From Lingula anatina (taxonomy: Eukaryota; Brachiopoda; Lingulata; Lingulida; Lingulidae): DNA of 51,411 nucleotides. Under the pieces are notes generated by a model. It was not told where the DNA came from. It did no database searches and saw nothing but the letters and a program-made list of their open reading frames with translations. The position numbers and the translations under genes are program-made. This document shows positions 1-12,800 of this stretch, piece after piece. How positions within the stretch are numbered: the stretch's first letter is position 1; each line of letters opens with the position of its first letter. The stretch is taken from NCBI RefSeq assembly GCF_001039355.2, contig NW_019775566.1, forward strand, positions 114,596 to 166,006, in the 5' to 3' direction.

Positions 1-109
1 TATTATAACATCATATAATAGAACATGCCTTTAATCTGAAGCCAGAGGACGAGAATAAAAAACACATTATTTTTTTTTTCTCTGACCCGCCCTGCTGTCT
101 GGCTCACTC

Positions 110-300
110 ACACACAAATTACGCTCGACAGGTCCACGCAGTTTGATTGATAGATTGCGGAGAATATTGGCGTGGAGCACAATAATCTTGTGCTAAATTC
201 TATAAATCAGGTACGACCTGTCAGCTCTTGACAGCACGTTCGTGATGTATGGGAAGTTGCTTCGTGATCGAGGGGGGAGCATGTCATTTTGCATAATATT
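110..300. promoter_or_regulatory. Candidate cis-regulatory element with PBX/HOX and MEIS-type motifs (copy A)
   Basis: A PBX-HOX-type site TGATTGAT lies at 144-151. A pair of MEIS-type cores faces each other, CTGTCA at 218-223 and TGACAG at 229-234. A POU-like TTTGCATAAT lies at 288-297. The same motifs occur unchanged in the second copy (PBX-HOX site at 5220-5227). Motif identities are from general knowledge of TALE/HOX and POU factors; enhancer function is inference. Confidence 0.35.
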
Positions 301-438
301 CCGTCGCCAGGAGTGACATTAGCGGGGTCTCAGCTCGGCAGTTGGGCCGAAGCCTCGCCGCGGCTTTGGCCTCGTTCTAACCGGAATCAACTGAAAATGT
401 TTTAACTTGAGATTTTTTTTTTTCATTTGTGATTCCAG

Positions 439-471
439 AGTCTTGTTTGTGACCAACACTGTGAGCAGAAG
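439..471 (+). other. Candidate 33-base microexon (splice-site consensus only)
   Basis: A T-rich tract ending in CAG at 436-438 and a consensus donor AG|GTAAGC at 470-477 bracket 33 bases. In copy B the same signals are kept (from about 5515) but the enclosed segment is 4 bases shorter. It is therefore unlikely to be a coding exon in a fixed frame; it could be a noncoding exon of a gene to the left, or chance. No flanking exon of the same gene was identified. Confidence 0.2.
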
Positions 472-3400
472 GTAAGCTCACGATGAGATTCCATTGAATG
501 GTAATCAAGCGCTTTTTGCCGAAGTTAAAATCATTTAACGTTTAAGCAAAGACTATCGGGAAATCGAGAAAAGGACTTGGCTGCGTTCCCCGATTTTCTT
601 ACAATAACTGTAATGAAGAGACAGCGTTTGTGAAACTTGTCATTTTTTTTCTTTTTAAAATGCAAAGAAAACTGTGTACCTTCTACCAAAATAAAAGAGG
701 TAACCTTTTCACTTAATACTCACAAATATTTCCTTTTTCTGTTCACCAGCTGAGCACATTTCTGTATTGTCCATCGATAAATTTTTCACAATATTGACGC
801 GCTGTCATTACTAAACTGGTCTATGGTAGAACCTTAGGAGGAGGAGGGGGCAGCTTAAGCAATCCATTGCCATATACACTGTGCATGAGATCGCTTTCGG
901 TCTGAAGTAGCCCTATGTATGTTGAGACAGATCGGTCGATAGAACGAAGCTTTGTGTGACTGCGCCCCTCGCCGCTCTAATGCGAGCGAAAAAAGCAAAG
1001 AGAAACCACACGGAATAGAAAGTCTTGGTATCATTTCTGAGACTTTCCACGCCACTTTGAATGTCGAGGAATAGGAATATTATGACCTATAAATAAGAGT
1101 TATTGGGGGCAGTCCTGTGGTGCCCTAGGCAATACGTTAAAATAAATTATGAAAAAAAAAAAAGCCGACTTCTATTGAGTTATATGAAAGAAGTCTCCTA
1201 CGTCAAACTGGACTTGATGATTAAGTTAAAATGACGCATTTCTTATGTTTTAAGTACAGAGGAAATAATTTTGGCGTCCCTTTTCAGTCTCTATATTTAT
1301 CACCAGACAAATTATGCTAACCCGTGCGGAAAGATTTATTTGAGTGTCGTTTGTTATATTATATGTTATTATTGCGACTGCTGAAAAGCAGCTATCGTTT
1401 TGGGCGTGGTCAATATGCAAATGCTTTTTTTCTTGCATCGACTTATTAGGACCTTGTGCGTTATTCTCGAGATGCACTTATCCACTTTTGGGAAACAGCG
1501 CAACATTTGAAAATTACTTATAACTTTACCAACTTAAATTGAAAAACTTAAATTGAAGGGATGATAGGCCGCTATAATAACCCAAGATTTCCTTTCAGAT
1601 CTAGGGTACTTAAATGGTAAATCTTAGTGCATTTTCCTAAAATCTCGACCGAGTTCCTCCAAATAAAGTCACTGGTTATTTCCTAATATTTTTAGAGCGA
1701 CAGGCCATTCGTCAGTGTTAGGCACCGCTCAACTGCGATAAGATGCCAAACAACAGGAAACGCATAAATAAGTATCATTTATTTTCATTAGTGTTGAAAT
1801 TTTGATGGGAAATGTTTCCCCGAAAAAAAAATACAGAAATTATTTTCAAATTGCGCTATAAATAACATGACAATAATAAAGACAATCTTCGGCAATAAGT
1901 ACGACGTTATAGCACTAACAGTCGCATTTACAATGGCACAAAAAAACTTGTCAACAGGAGTTTAAGACGCTCGACTAAAAATACTTAGCAATGAAAAATG
2001 TAGCCATCACATCAATGTTATCAGATTACAGTGCGTGAGGAGGAAGAATTCGTTTACAATGCACCTACACATAAGTTACTACAACAGCCAGCGAAGTCAT
2101 CAGATTTCATCTAACAGATTGCCACACGATGCATACGATGTTTTTTCCCGAAATAATCGGCTGTAAAGGCTATAGGTCTTCATAATATATGCAACAAAAA
2201 GCCATAAGGGGTATTATTATTATTTTTTTTGTAAAACTTCACATCATTGCTTATATGCACCAGGTAGTCGAATGAAGCGTGAACATCGCTTTCAGTGTCT
2301 ATGCGCATTACCCTGCGTTTCAGACCCCTGTTTGATGACATGTAAATGATCGTAGAACAGGTTCCCCCAAACTGAGCGTGATGTTCTACGACAACCTGAA
2401 GCTCAGGGTAACACAAAGGAAATATGACAAAATTCTTTGTGATAAACGAATCTGGGAAAACCGTTTAAGGTTGTCCTACCAAAAAACTTTTTCAACGTGA
2501 AAAAAAAGAGAGTATAATAAAGCCTCATTACCGGCACCCTGTGACAACATACAGTTTAACAAAATCTTGTTTTCAGAATCAAATACGCAGCTGACACAGT
2601 AAAGGGTGATTTTTCAAAATAATTAATTACACTGACGTGCTTTACAAACATCAACTATTTTACACACTAAAGAAAATCAATAACTTTTTGAAAATATGGA
2701 AAACCCCGCTGGCGCAACAAAACTAAGCAATGAAACTGAAGACAATGATAAGACTAGTAAGATCGTAGGACAAGCACCCACTTTGAAAATATGTGCAATG
2801 GTAATGCAATAAACTTCCAATCAAATGATTATGTTAACGTTAATGCTGCCATAGACAAATAATGAAAGACTGGAAAAAGATATGGTACACTTAAACATTT
2901 CAAGAAGAGGTGCCCAGATTGAACAAATTTCATTTAAAATGTATAATAACATTTCAGATAAGATGTATTTTTTTTCAAAAACACCATCAATTTTAACAGA
3001 TATATAACTTTTATAATGCCCGTCGAAGTCGGACAAAAATGAAAAAGTCTAGACCTTATGTTACAAGTCTTACAACACATGATCTAATGATCTTCAATTG
3101 CACCAGTTTTTAATAATTGCATGATTTTTAAATCAAAATTATAAATAATTGGTAACAACCACATGTTGAACCAATTAGGTAATTATCTTGGCAAATGTAT
3201 AATCCAAGCAAAGTTATGGTAACTTAATAAGTAAAAATCTCAAGCGTCATTAACTTGCTGCCATCACAGTCAATGGCTATCCTCAGGCCAATATGGAGGT
3301 AAAATGACCACTAGGTGGTAGTTTGACCAACACCCAGAAGTAAATGTCCAGTATGCCAATGATACTGAAGATTTTCACTATTCTCAAGTCCACAACATGA

Positions 3401-4081
3401 CAAGAGAAAATTGCTTAACAACTTATAAATGTCTGTACGGAATACAATTATCTTGATAGCACCAGTATATACAACATGTAATTAGACTTCAGACCAGCAT
3501 ATTGCTACATCTGCCTCCAGAAACACACACCTTGACTGGTTTAGGTCAAAAAGACATCATCACCCAAATTAGTTTCCTAGTCATTTAAGAGTTAAAACCC
3601 GAGCAATGGGTCTATTAAGTCATCAACATGTTCATTAACTATTGTTTACGAAAGTTAATCTATAGAGTGGAACAATCCTAAATTATGTCTATTGCAATCT
3701 CTCACTAGATGTAGACTGCTAAATCAATTTAGTAATCTACCGATGTTATGTAGACATAAACCTGTCTGTCTGAATATAAACACACCTTACTCAGCCTCAA
3801 ATCTAACCCAGGACCCAGCGTTAAAATGAAACCTGAAAGACCTACACTTTTCGTCACTTTACACTTGGTATATATTTAAGAGTTGAAAGTTACTGAAAAT
3901 TTATGGTCTTTTAACCAGTACCATGGAACACATCAAAGAGGCTAAAGCCAGCAGACTTACAACTAGTTTCTCTGCACATATATATATATAACAGGTGGAA
4001 GCTACTAGACAATGAGAAACCCGTAATCAGTACCTGGGCACATACATTTAACAGGTGAAAGCCTCCAAACATTAAAGACCA

Positions 4082-4082
4082 N
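4082..4082. other. Single ambiguous base, probable contig join
   Basis: The base is N. The similarity between the two 4.1 kb copies ends within about three bases of it: the left copy reads into the N, while the right copy continues at 9246 into the tsh 3' flank. This is what a join between two overlapping, unmerged contigs looks like. Confidence 0.7.
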
Positions 4083-5077
4083 AGTAGATTTGTGAATGAT
4101 GTACATGTAGATAAAATGCAATTTAAACAAAGTTTTGGGAAGGTATAAATTTGCCTTATGTAAAATGTCTGTTTAGGGTTGATTTTATCACTGGAAATAA
4201 TCTTCTTGTATTTATATAGACTACCAAGTATGTCACTAAGGGTATTGCAGTAGGATATCTAATATCAAGTTTATTACATTATAATTAAAATATGGTAAAG
4301 ATCATTACCCATATTACACTTGTAGATTGAAATAAAGATAGCAATAAATGTAACTTGTAAATAAGAACAAATGTTTAATTGGATATAATAACTATGGATG
4401 TATAATTTTTCCTTTGATCCTTATTAATTTGCTATTTTGTAACATTGCCAAAAATTGATGAAATAAACTGTGGAGAAATTCAGTTGTTCATATAACTTGC
4501 TTGTGAGGTTATGGTTGAAGACGTTTAGAGAAAGGTCCAGAGCAAAAGCAAAGATGTTGTCAAGTTTACGCGTGAAAAGCGAAACCAAGTGTAATTCAAG
4601 TGTGTTAGGTGAGATAGCTGCATTGTGTCTTGGTTGAGATGGGTTCTGAAAACCTAGAGACCAGCGCACTATTCTATCGCATCCGTCAACGCAAGACATC
4701 TCATCGATTTACTGCATTGGGTAGACATTTGCTCTACACGCAGATTAAGTAGTTTTCAGTATGAGTGATTCAACAAACACAGACTGCAAGCTGTTATAAA
4801 GTTTTATATTGCTGATATGGGCCATGTTGTTAAAATTTTGTAATTTGCTTGTTCGCGGTTTCTATTTTCCTTTAATTTGCCATACAGTCGTATGTACAAA
4901 ATTTGAATAATACGATATATGTAAAGGACACGTCAATCAAAAGGAAATCGTGCAAAACGCTGGAACCCACATCACGAGTAATATCGGTGGCTTTTTTGAG
5001 AGAACAAATAGAAACTCGCATATCACATCAAAACCTATGACAGAGGGCGCAAAAAATGGCTTTGGCAATGACTCTTA
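4083..5077. other. Unique spacer between the two duplicated copies, no gene seen
   Basis: About 1 kb of AT-rich sequence not repeated elsewhere in the window. It holds only short open frames without recognisable motifs. If the copies are overlapping contigs, this stretch should match sequence just left of the window. Confidence 0.6.
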
Positions 5078-8000
5078 TATAGTAATATAATATAATATAA
5101 CATGCCTTTAATCTGGAGCCACGGGGACGAGAATAAAAAACACATTATTTTTTTTCTCTGACCCGCCCTGCTGTCTGGCTCACTCACACACAAATTACGC
5201 TCGACAGGTCCACGCAGTTTGATTGATAGATTGCGGAGAATATTGGCGTGGAGCACAATAATCTTGTGCTAAATTCTATAAATCAGGTACGACCTGTCAG
5301 CTCTTGACAGCACGTTCGTGATGTATGGGAAGTTGCTTCGTGATCGAGGGGGGAGCATGTCATTTTGCATAATATTCCGTCGCCAGGAGTGACATTAGCG
5401 GGGTCTCAGCTCGGCAGTTGGGCCGAAGCCTCGCCGCGGCTTTGGCCTCGTTCTAACCGGAATCAACTGAAAACGTTTTAACTTGAGATTTTTTTTTGCA
5501 TTTGTGATTCCAGGGTCTTGTGACCAACACTGTGAGCAGAAGGTAAGCTCACGATGAGATTCCATTGAATGGCAATCAAGCGCTTTTTGCCGATGTTAAA
5601 ATCATTTAACGTTTAAGCAAAGACTATAGGGAAATCGAGAAAAGGACTTGGCTGTGTTCCCCGATTTTCTTACAATGACTGTAATGAAGAGACAGCGTTT
5701 GTGAAACTTGTCATTTTTTTTCTTTTTAAAATGCAAAGAAAACTGTGTACCTTCTACCAAAATAAAAGAGGTAACCTTTTCACTTAATACTCACAAATAT
5801 TTCCTTTTTCTGTTCACCAGCTGAGCACATTTCTGTATTGTCCATCGATAAATTTTTCACAATATTGACGCGCTGTCATTACTAAACTGGTCTATGGTAG
5901 AAACTTAGGAGGAGGAGGGGGCAGCTTAAGCAATCCATTGCCATATACACTGTGCATGAGATCGCTTTCGGTCTGAAGTAGCCCTATGTATGTTGAGACA
6001 GATCGGTCGATAGAACGAAGCTTTGTGTGACTGCGCCCCTCGCCGCTCTAATGCGAGCGAAAAAAGCAAAGAGAAACCACACGGAATAGAAAAATCTTGG
6101 TATCATTTCTGAGACTTTCCACGCCATTTTGAGCGTCGAGAAATAGGAATATTATGACCTATAAATAAGAGTTATTGGGGGCAGTCCTATGGTGCCCTAG
6201 GCAATACGTTAAAATAAATTATATAAAAAAAGAAAAAGCCGACTTCTATTGAGTTATATGAAAGAAGTCTCCTACGTCAAACTGGACTTGATGATTAAGT
6301 TAAAATGACGCATTTCTTATGTTTTAAGTACAGAGGAAATAATTTTGGCGTCCCTTTTCAGTCTCTATATTTATCACCAGACAAATTATGCTAACCCGTG
6401 CGGAAAGATTTATTTGAGTGTCGCATGTTATATTATGTGTTATTATTGCGACTGCTGAAAAGCAGCTATCGTTTTGGGCGTGGTCAATACGCAGATCCTT
6501 TTTTTCTTGCATAACCGAAGTAATGAAATGGACCCCACCCGACTTTTTCGTTATTTTATAGTGGATTGGGATCGACTTATAAGGACCTTGTGCGTTATTC
6601 TCGAGATGCACTTATCCGCTTTGGGAAACTTGGATTGAATTAAAAAGTATACGATTAGCAGCGCAACATTTGAAAATCACTTATAACTTTACCAATAAAA
6701 CTTAAATTGAAGGGATGATAGGCCGCTATAATAACCCAAGATTTCCTTTCAGATCTAGGGTACTTAAATGGTAAATCTTAGTGCATTTTCCTAAAATCTC
6801 GACCGAGTTCCTCCAAATAAAGTCACTGGTTATTTCCTAATATTTTTAGAGCGACAGGCCATTCGTCAGTGTTAGGCACCGCTCAACTGCGATAAGATGC
6901 CAAACAACAGGAAACGCATAAATAAGTATCATTTATTTTCATTAGTGTTGAAATTTTGATGGGAAATGTTTCCCCGAAAAAAAAAATACAGAAATTATTT
7001 TCAAATTGCGCTATAAATAACATGACAATAATAAAGACAATCTTCGGCAATAAGTACGACGTTATAGCACTAACAGTCGCATTTACAATGGCACAAAATA
7101 CGTGTCAACAGGAGTTTAAGACGCTCGACTAAAAATACTTAGCAATGAAAAATGTAGCCATCACATCAATGTTATCAGATTACAGTGCGTGAGGAGGAAG
7201 AATTCGTTTACAATGCACCTACACATAAGTTACTACAACAGCCAGCGAAGTCATCAGATTTCATCTAACAGATTGCCACACGATGCATACGATGTTTTTC
7301 CCCGAAATAATCGGCTGTAAAGGCTATAGGTCTTCATAATATGTGCAACAAAAAGCCATAAGGGGTATTATTATTATTATTATTATTTTTTTTTTTGTAA
7401 AACTTCACATCATTGCTTATATGCACCAGGTAGTCGAATGAAGCGTGTACATCGCTTTCAGTGTCTATGCGCATTACCCTGCGTTTCAGACCCTTGTTTG
7501 ATGACATGTAAATGATCGTAGAACAGGTTCCCCCAAACTGAGCGTGATGTTCTAAGACAACCTGAAGCTCAGGGTAACACAAAGGAAATATGACAAAATT
7601 CTTTGTGATAAACGAATCTGGGAAAACCGTTTAAGGTTGTCCTACCAAAAAACTTTTTCAACGTGAAAAAAAAAAGAGAGTATAATAAAGCCTCATTACC
7701 GGCACCCTGTGACAACATACAGTTTAACAAAATCTTGTTTTCAGAATCAAATACGCAGCTGACATAGTAAAGGGTGATTTTTCAAAATAATTAATTACAC
7801 TGACGTGCTTTACAAACATCAACTATTTTACACACTAAAGAAAATCAATAACTTTTTGAAAATATGGAAAACCCCGTTGGCGCAACAAAACTAAGCAATG
7901 AAACTGAAGACAATGATAAGACTAGTAAGATCGTAGGACAAGCACCCACTTTGAAAATATGTGCAATGGTAATGCAATAAACTTCCAATCAAATGATTAT

Positions 8001-9246
8001 GTTAACGTAAATGCTGCCATAGACAAATAATGAAAGACTGGAAAAAGATATGGTACACTTAAACATTTCAAGAAGAGGTGCCCAGAATTGAACAAATTTC
8101 ATTTAAAATGTATAATAACATTTCATGTAAGATGTATTTTTTTCAAAAACACCATCAATTTTAACAGATATATAACTTTTATAATGCCCGTCAAACTCGG
8201 ACAAAAATGAGAAAGTCTAGACCATATGTTACAAGTCTTACAACACATGATCTATTGTTATTCAATTGCACCAGTTTTTAATAATTGCATGATTTTTAAA
8301 TCAAAATTATAAATAATTGGTAACAACCACATGTTGAACCAATTAAGTTAATTAACTTGGCAAATGTTTAATACAAGCAAAGTTATGGTAACTTAATAAG
8401 TAAAAATCTTAAGCGTCATTAACTTGCTGCCATCACAGACAATGGCTATCCTCGGGCCAATATGGAGGTAAAATGACCACTGGGTGGCAGTTTGACCAAC
8501 ACCCAGAAGTAAATGTCTAGTATGCCAATGATACTGAAGATTTTCACTATTCTCAAGTCCACAACATGACAAGAGAAAATTGTTCAACAACTTGTAAATG
8601 TCTGTACGGAATACAATTATCTTGATAGCACCAGTATATACAACATGTAATTAGACTTCAGACCAGCATATTGCTACATCTGCCTCCAGAAACACACACC
8701 TTGACTGGTTTAGGTCAAAATGACATCATCATCCAAATTAGTTTCCTAGTCATTTAAGAGTTAAAACCCGAGCAATGGGTCTATTAAGTCATCAACATGT
8801 TCATTAACTATTGTTTACGAAAGTTAATCTATAGAGTGGAACAATCCTAAATGAAGTCTACAGCAAGTCCTCGCTAGATGTAGACTGCTAAATCAATTTA
8901 GTAATCTACCGATGTTATGTAGACATAAACCTGTCTGTCTGAATATAAACACACCTTACTCAGCCTCAAATCTAACCCAGGACCCAGCGTTAAAATGAAA
9001 CCTGAAAGACCTACACTTTTCGTCACTTTACACTTGGTATATATTTAAGAGTTGAAAGTTACTGAAAATTTATGGTCTTTTAACCAGTACCATGGTACAC
9101 ATCAAAGAGGCTAAAGCCAGCAGACTTACAACTAGTTTCTCTGCACATATATATATAACAGGTGGAAGCTACTAGACAATGAGAAACCCGTAATCAGTAC
9201 CTGGGCACATACATTTAACAGGTGAAAGCCTCCAAACATTAAAGAC
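5078..9246. repeat. Duplicated 4.1 kb noncoding segment, copy B
   Basis: Second copy of 1-4079, in direct orientation with an offset of about 5077 bases. It keeps the PBX-HOX/MEIS/POU motif group and the microexon-like splice signals, with the enclosed segment 4 bases shorter. It differs by simple-repeat length (the ATT run near 7365-7395 is longer than near 2213-2230), a ~40-base extra stretch near 6510-6560 and point changes. Copy B is the one contiguous with the tsh gene. No coding gene was recognised. Confidence 0.85.
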
Positions 9247-9269
9247 TATTTTATCCAGTGAGTAATTAA

Positions 9270-9279
9270 TGATTGACAG
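9270..9279 (+). promoter_or_regulatory. Exact PBX-MEIS composite motif TGATTGACAG
   Basis: The 10-mer TGATTGACAG is the canonical PBX/MEIS heterodimer site. It lies in the 3' flank of the tsh gene, about 600 bases past the stop codon and just outside the duplicated segment. A second exact copy lies at 27905-27914 in the tsh intron. Function is inferred from the motif only. Confidence 0.4.
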
Positions 9280-9390
9280 CACTGATTAAAGGCTGCGTCA
9301 TTTCTTTGTTCAGACTCAATGACAAATATAGGTTCTGTGATTAAACTTTGCTATTATCGTCATCTGCCAGCATTTATATTTGTCTACTTA

Positions 9391-9440
9391 ACAGTCATCA
9401 CTCACGATTTACTGCCATTGTGAGGCAATGTTTTCAGAAG
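9391..9440 (-). pseudogene. Possible very degenerate copy of the tsh C-terminal coding end
   Basis: Read on the minus strand, a short stretch gives HNGSKS followed by TGA and then a TGATG-containing tail. The true gene end gives HKGSNQ, TGA and a similar tail at 9895-9866. The similarity covers about 40 bases with an indel, and it sits about 235 bases from the stronger relic at 9620-9700. It could be chance. Confidence 0.2.
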
Positions 9441-9619
9441 TACACCAATGCGGTCTCACTCTCAAATAACTATTATTGCCAATTAGCTTGAAAAATATAA
9501 TCTAACCACTTTTTTAGGCAGAATAAAAGACAAATTTGAAAAAGAAAAATAATGTTTTTTTTTAAATTCATTAGACTGAAATTTTGGCTATTAGCAAACA
9601 ATACCAAGCTAAGTGAAGG

Positions 9620-9700
9620 CTACACAGTCATCATTCATTTGTAACTGCCTTTGTCGGAGCCAGCTCTTCTGCAAGACTGTAATATTTTGTAACATAATCT
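9620..9700 (-). pseudogene. Relic or alternative copy of the tsh C-terminal coding end
   Basis: The minus strand reads QDYVTKYYSLAEELAP and continues to a TGA; the real protein ends SKFSKYYQLAKELAH plus five residues. At the DNA level about 70 bases align at roughly two-thirds identity or better with 9865-9937. The frame closes at a TAA a few codons upstream, just before a TTTAG that could be a splice acceptor. It is either a decayed partial tandem duplicate or a small alternative terminal exon. The alignment was made by eye. Confidence 0.5.
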
Positions 9701-9875
9701 TGACATTGTCTAAATTACAGTCTACGCTAGTTTTTGCCTTTGTAGTCCTGTCCAATGGGTAATCTGTTAAAATATGAAATGTAGAAGAAAGGTGTTTTGC
9801 AAAGAATAATATGGGTTTGATAAGATTGTTCTATTTGTCATCTGTCTGAATGTCAACTTCGCTAGCAATCATTTT

Positions 9876-12800
9876 TCACTGGTTACTGCCTTTGTGGGCA
9901 AGTTCTTTGGCAAGCTGGTAATATTTTGAAAACTTAGATGGATGATTCAATGGAGCATAGAATTTATGTTCTTTAGAATTGTGATCTAATGGCATGTAAA
10001 TGTATGGTGTGGCTTGATACGGGTCGTAAGGCAGGGAAATTTTTCCCTTGAGCTTTGTCTTCTTTTCCACCAAATGAGTACAGCGACTCTGATGGTATCT
10101 GAACGACCCTTTTGTCACAAATCGCCTTTGACAGTTCTCACAGCGAAATTTATCAACCCACTTGTCCCAGGATTTGGCACTCTCCCTGCTATCATTGGTA
10201 TCATTAGAAGAGGAAGAGTCTGGGCTGGGGGCACTGTGCTCTATTGTAGAAAATGACGTTTCGTTCACAACTTCTCCATTCTTGTTTATAGATGCAACCT
10301 GTTCTGCTTCCTCCTCTTCCTCATCCTCCACTTCCTCTTTGATTGGTGATCTTGCCCCATCTGCTTCTACTCTGCTTTGGTTATGGTCTTCATCTTTGGA
10401 TTCTCCATTTGTTTGTCGTGTGTCATTTTTACTATTATCCCCTGGGTGTTGGTGAAGGTATTTCCTTGATCTTAACCTCATGTAGCAAGAGTTAGGCTGC
10501 TGTGTGACTTGTTGTGAACTGTCAGCACTGGTGTTATCTGTTTGCTCTTCCTTCACCTTTGGCTCTTCTTCCCTTTTTATCTGTTCCTTTACAACATTTG
10601 GCGTCTCTGGTAAAAAAACATCATCATCATCATCGTCATCAACATCAGCATCATCATTACCATCATTGAATCCATCACCATTGTGATGCAAATCCAAGTT
10701 CTCTAACTTAGAGTCCCGTGTATTATCTTTATCATTTGAATCAAGGAGTTTTTGCTTGATACACCCATAATGGGAGCTGGCTTTCAAAGAGCTTGGATAC
10801 TCCCTCCGTATTTCTACCACCTGTGTGCGTGTCAGAAGCTTACGTAGACTATCCAATGGGTGCTCTGCACTGCTTGTCCTGTGATCCACCAATCCCTGCA
10901 GAGACTGTAACACTGATTTGGAGTTTATGGTCTCGTTTGCATTTAGTGGGTTAAGAATCTCCGTCCCCGTCCCTGTGGAGGTAACCTTGACCTCCTCCCT
11001 CGATGTCATGTCTGCCATTGCTTTTAAAATTGTGGAGCTGTCCGTAACTCCAGTGCTGCTTTCTGGTGGCAGTATCACACTTGTGCTGCTGTCGGCAGCA
11101 GCAGTGACTGAAACCGATGGAGTTTTACCACCATCTGGTTCTGGATCATTATGATCATCATCGTTATTATTACTTTTAGGATTAGGTTTCTGATCTAGCT
11201 GGCTCCTGTAGCCACTGTGGCTGGCTTTGGCTTGCTGTTGTCTGTAGATAATGGGTCTGCTGAGGTGTTGCTGCTGTAGCTGCCAATGGTGGTAATAGGA
11301 ACCTTTCAACAGAACATTCCTCACTGGAACTGTTGATGTTGCTGCTGCTGCTGCAACTGGTACGTTTGATTGGTGGACAATGGAGTTACTGCTGCTGCTG
11401 CTGTACTTATCGAAAAGATTTTCCAATACTTTGAGGGAAGATGATGATGTGATGTTTTTTGCGCTACTTGGTTCATCATCAGGGTTTATGTAAAGTCCCC
11501 CATGTGCAGCTCCTCCGAAACTTGAAGAGAGAGATTCATTTTCAGGGGAGGGAGATTTGGGCTCTTTTTTTACAATAACTGTCGCAGCTTCTGGATTTGA
11601 TTTATCTTCCAATTCTTTGGGTACAGTCTTGACTGGCTGTCTTGCTGGGGTTTGCCCACTGTCGCCTTCTTTTTCCATGATTTCCTCACCGTTCTGCGTT
11701 CCTTGGGTCAAAGCAACGTTGATACAGTCTCTAACATGATCTACAAACATGGCTGCTTCAATCTTTTTATGGCAGTTTTCACATGTGATTGTGCTCAGCA
11801 AAGGGTACGTAGGAGGCAGGGAGCATTCTGCAGGAATACCTCCCCCTCGTTTGCTTTCAAGTAACCTAGCAACAGTAGGACTTCTTTGAGCTTTGGTTGT
11901 TTTTGTTACTAATACAGAAGAGTCTGTTACTTTGGTCTCTGCTTTAGATAAAGTTGTTGCCACAGCGGCAAGACTGGCCAATGGATTTCCATATAACAAC
12001 TGACTATATGGCTGACTGATACTGGATTCTACACTCTTGCCAGTAGAAATGTCCTTGATTACATTTACAAAACTCTGTCGACAATGGATATTTTGCCCAC
12101 CAGGTTCAACACTAGATGGCTGACTTAATCCATGACTCTGATGATTCACGGTAGTGGGCTTGAATGCTGAGGCTGATGTGAGAGCGGCGGCCATGTTGGT
12201 CAACCCAACCATGGGTGATACTGTGGTAATAGGTTCAGATGTGGTAAGGAAGGGCGACATATAAGTCACCGATTGTGATGGAGACACAACCTGGCTTGCT
12301 GGAATGGATAGTCCTGTGGCAGAGGAAGAACAAGGTGTTTCCATGTCTAATTTTTCCTTTGGGATGGAACTTGGTTTTGTGGAACCCAAATCAGTAGGGT
12401 TTATTTTCTTCATTGTTGATGAAGAAGTGCTGCTAGTGGTCACTTCCTCACCACTCTGAGATTGTGCGAGGCTTGTCTTTGGGCGCAGACGTCTGCTGTG
12501 TGATTGGCTGTGATGACCCGATTCTGCTAAATGTGTGCCTAAATTTTTCAAGTCTGCAAAAACAAGGTGGCACACCTTGCACTTAAAGACAGGGTTTCCC
12601 ATCTCCTCCTCATCTTTGTTAGCTTTGTGGTAGATTTTACGATCTGCTATGAAGAACTTCTGATAGTGCTCCGTTTTCATCATATGCACAGTTAAATCAG
12701 GGAGAGACCTGAACGATTCTCCACATTTTATACAGCGTAAAATCTGCCGTGTCTGCTCAGGACTGTGGTGGAGCCACATGTCTTGTCCTCTTACAAGTTT

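Larger units (their letters stand above)
1..4081. repeat. Duplicated 4.1 kb noncoding segment, copy A
   Basis: This segment matches 5078-9246 almost base for base, apart from scattered substitutions and small indels (for example, copy A lacks a ~40-base stretch present near 6510-6560 in copy B). The match runs from the first base of the window, so the duplication may start further left, and it stops within about three bases of the ambiguous base at 4082. No convincing coding gene is present: the open frames are short, lack domain features and are broken differently in the two copies. The left 600 bases are richer in CG and hold candidate regulatory motifs; the rest is AT-rich. I read it as an un-merged allelic contig end, not a biological duplication, but sequence alone cannot exclude a real one. 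Confidence 0.85.

Noticed and set aside
1250-1477. Small open frames conserved in both flank copies (also 2180-2416, 6324-6611 and 7334-7582)
   Set aside because: The copies are near-identical as DNA, so shared frames carry no evidence of coding. Lengths differ by indels, and no motif is visible.
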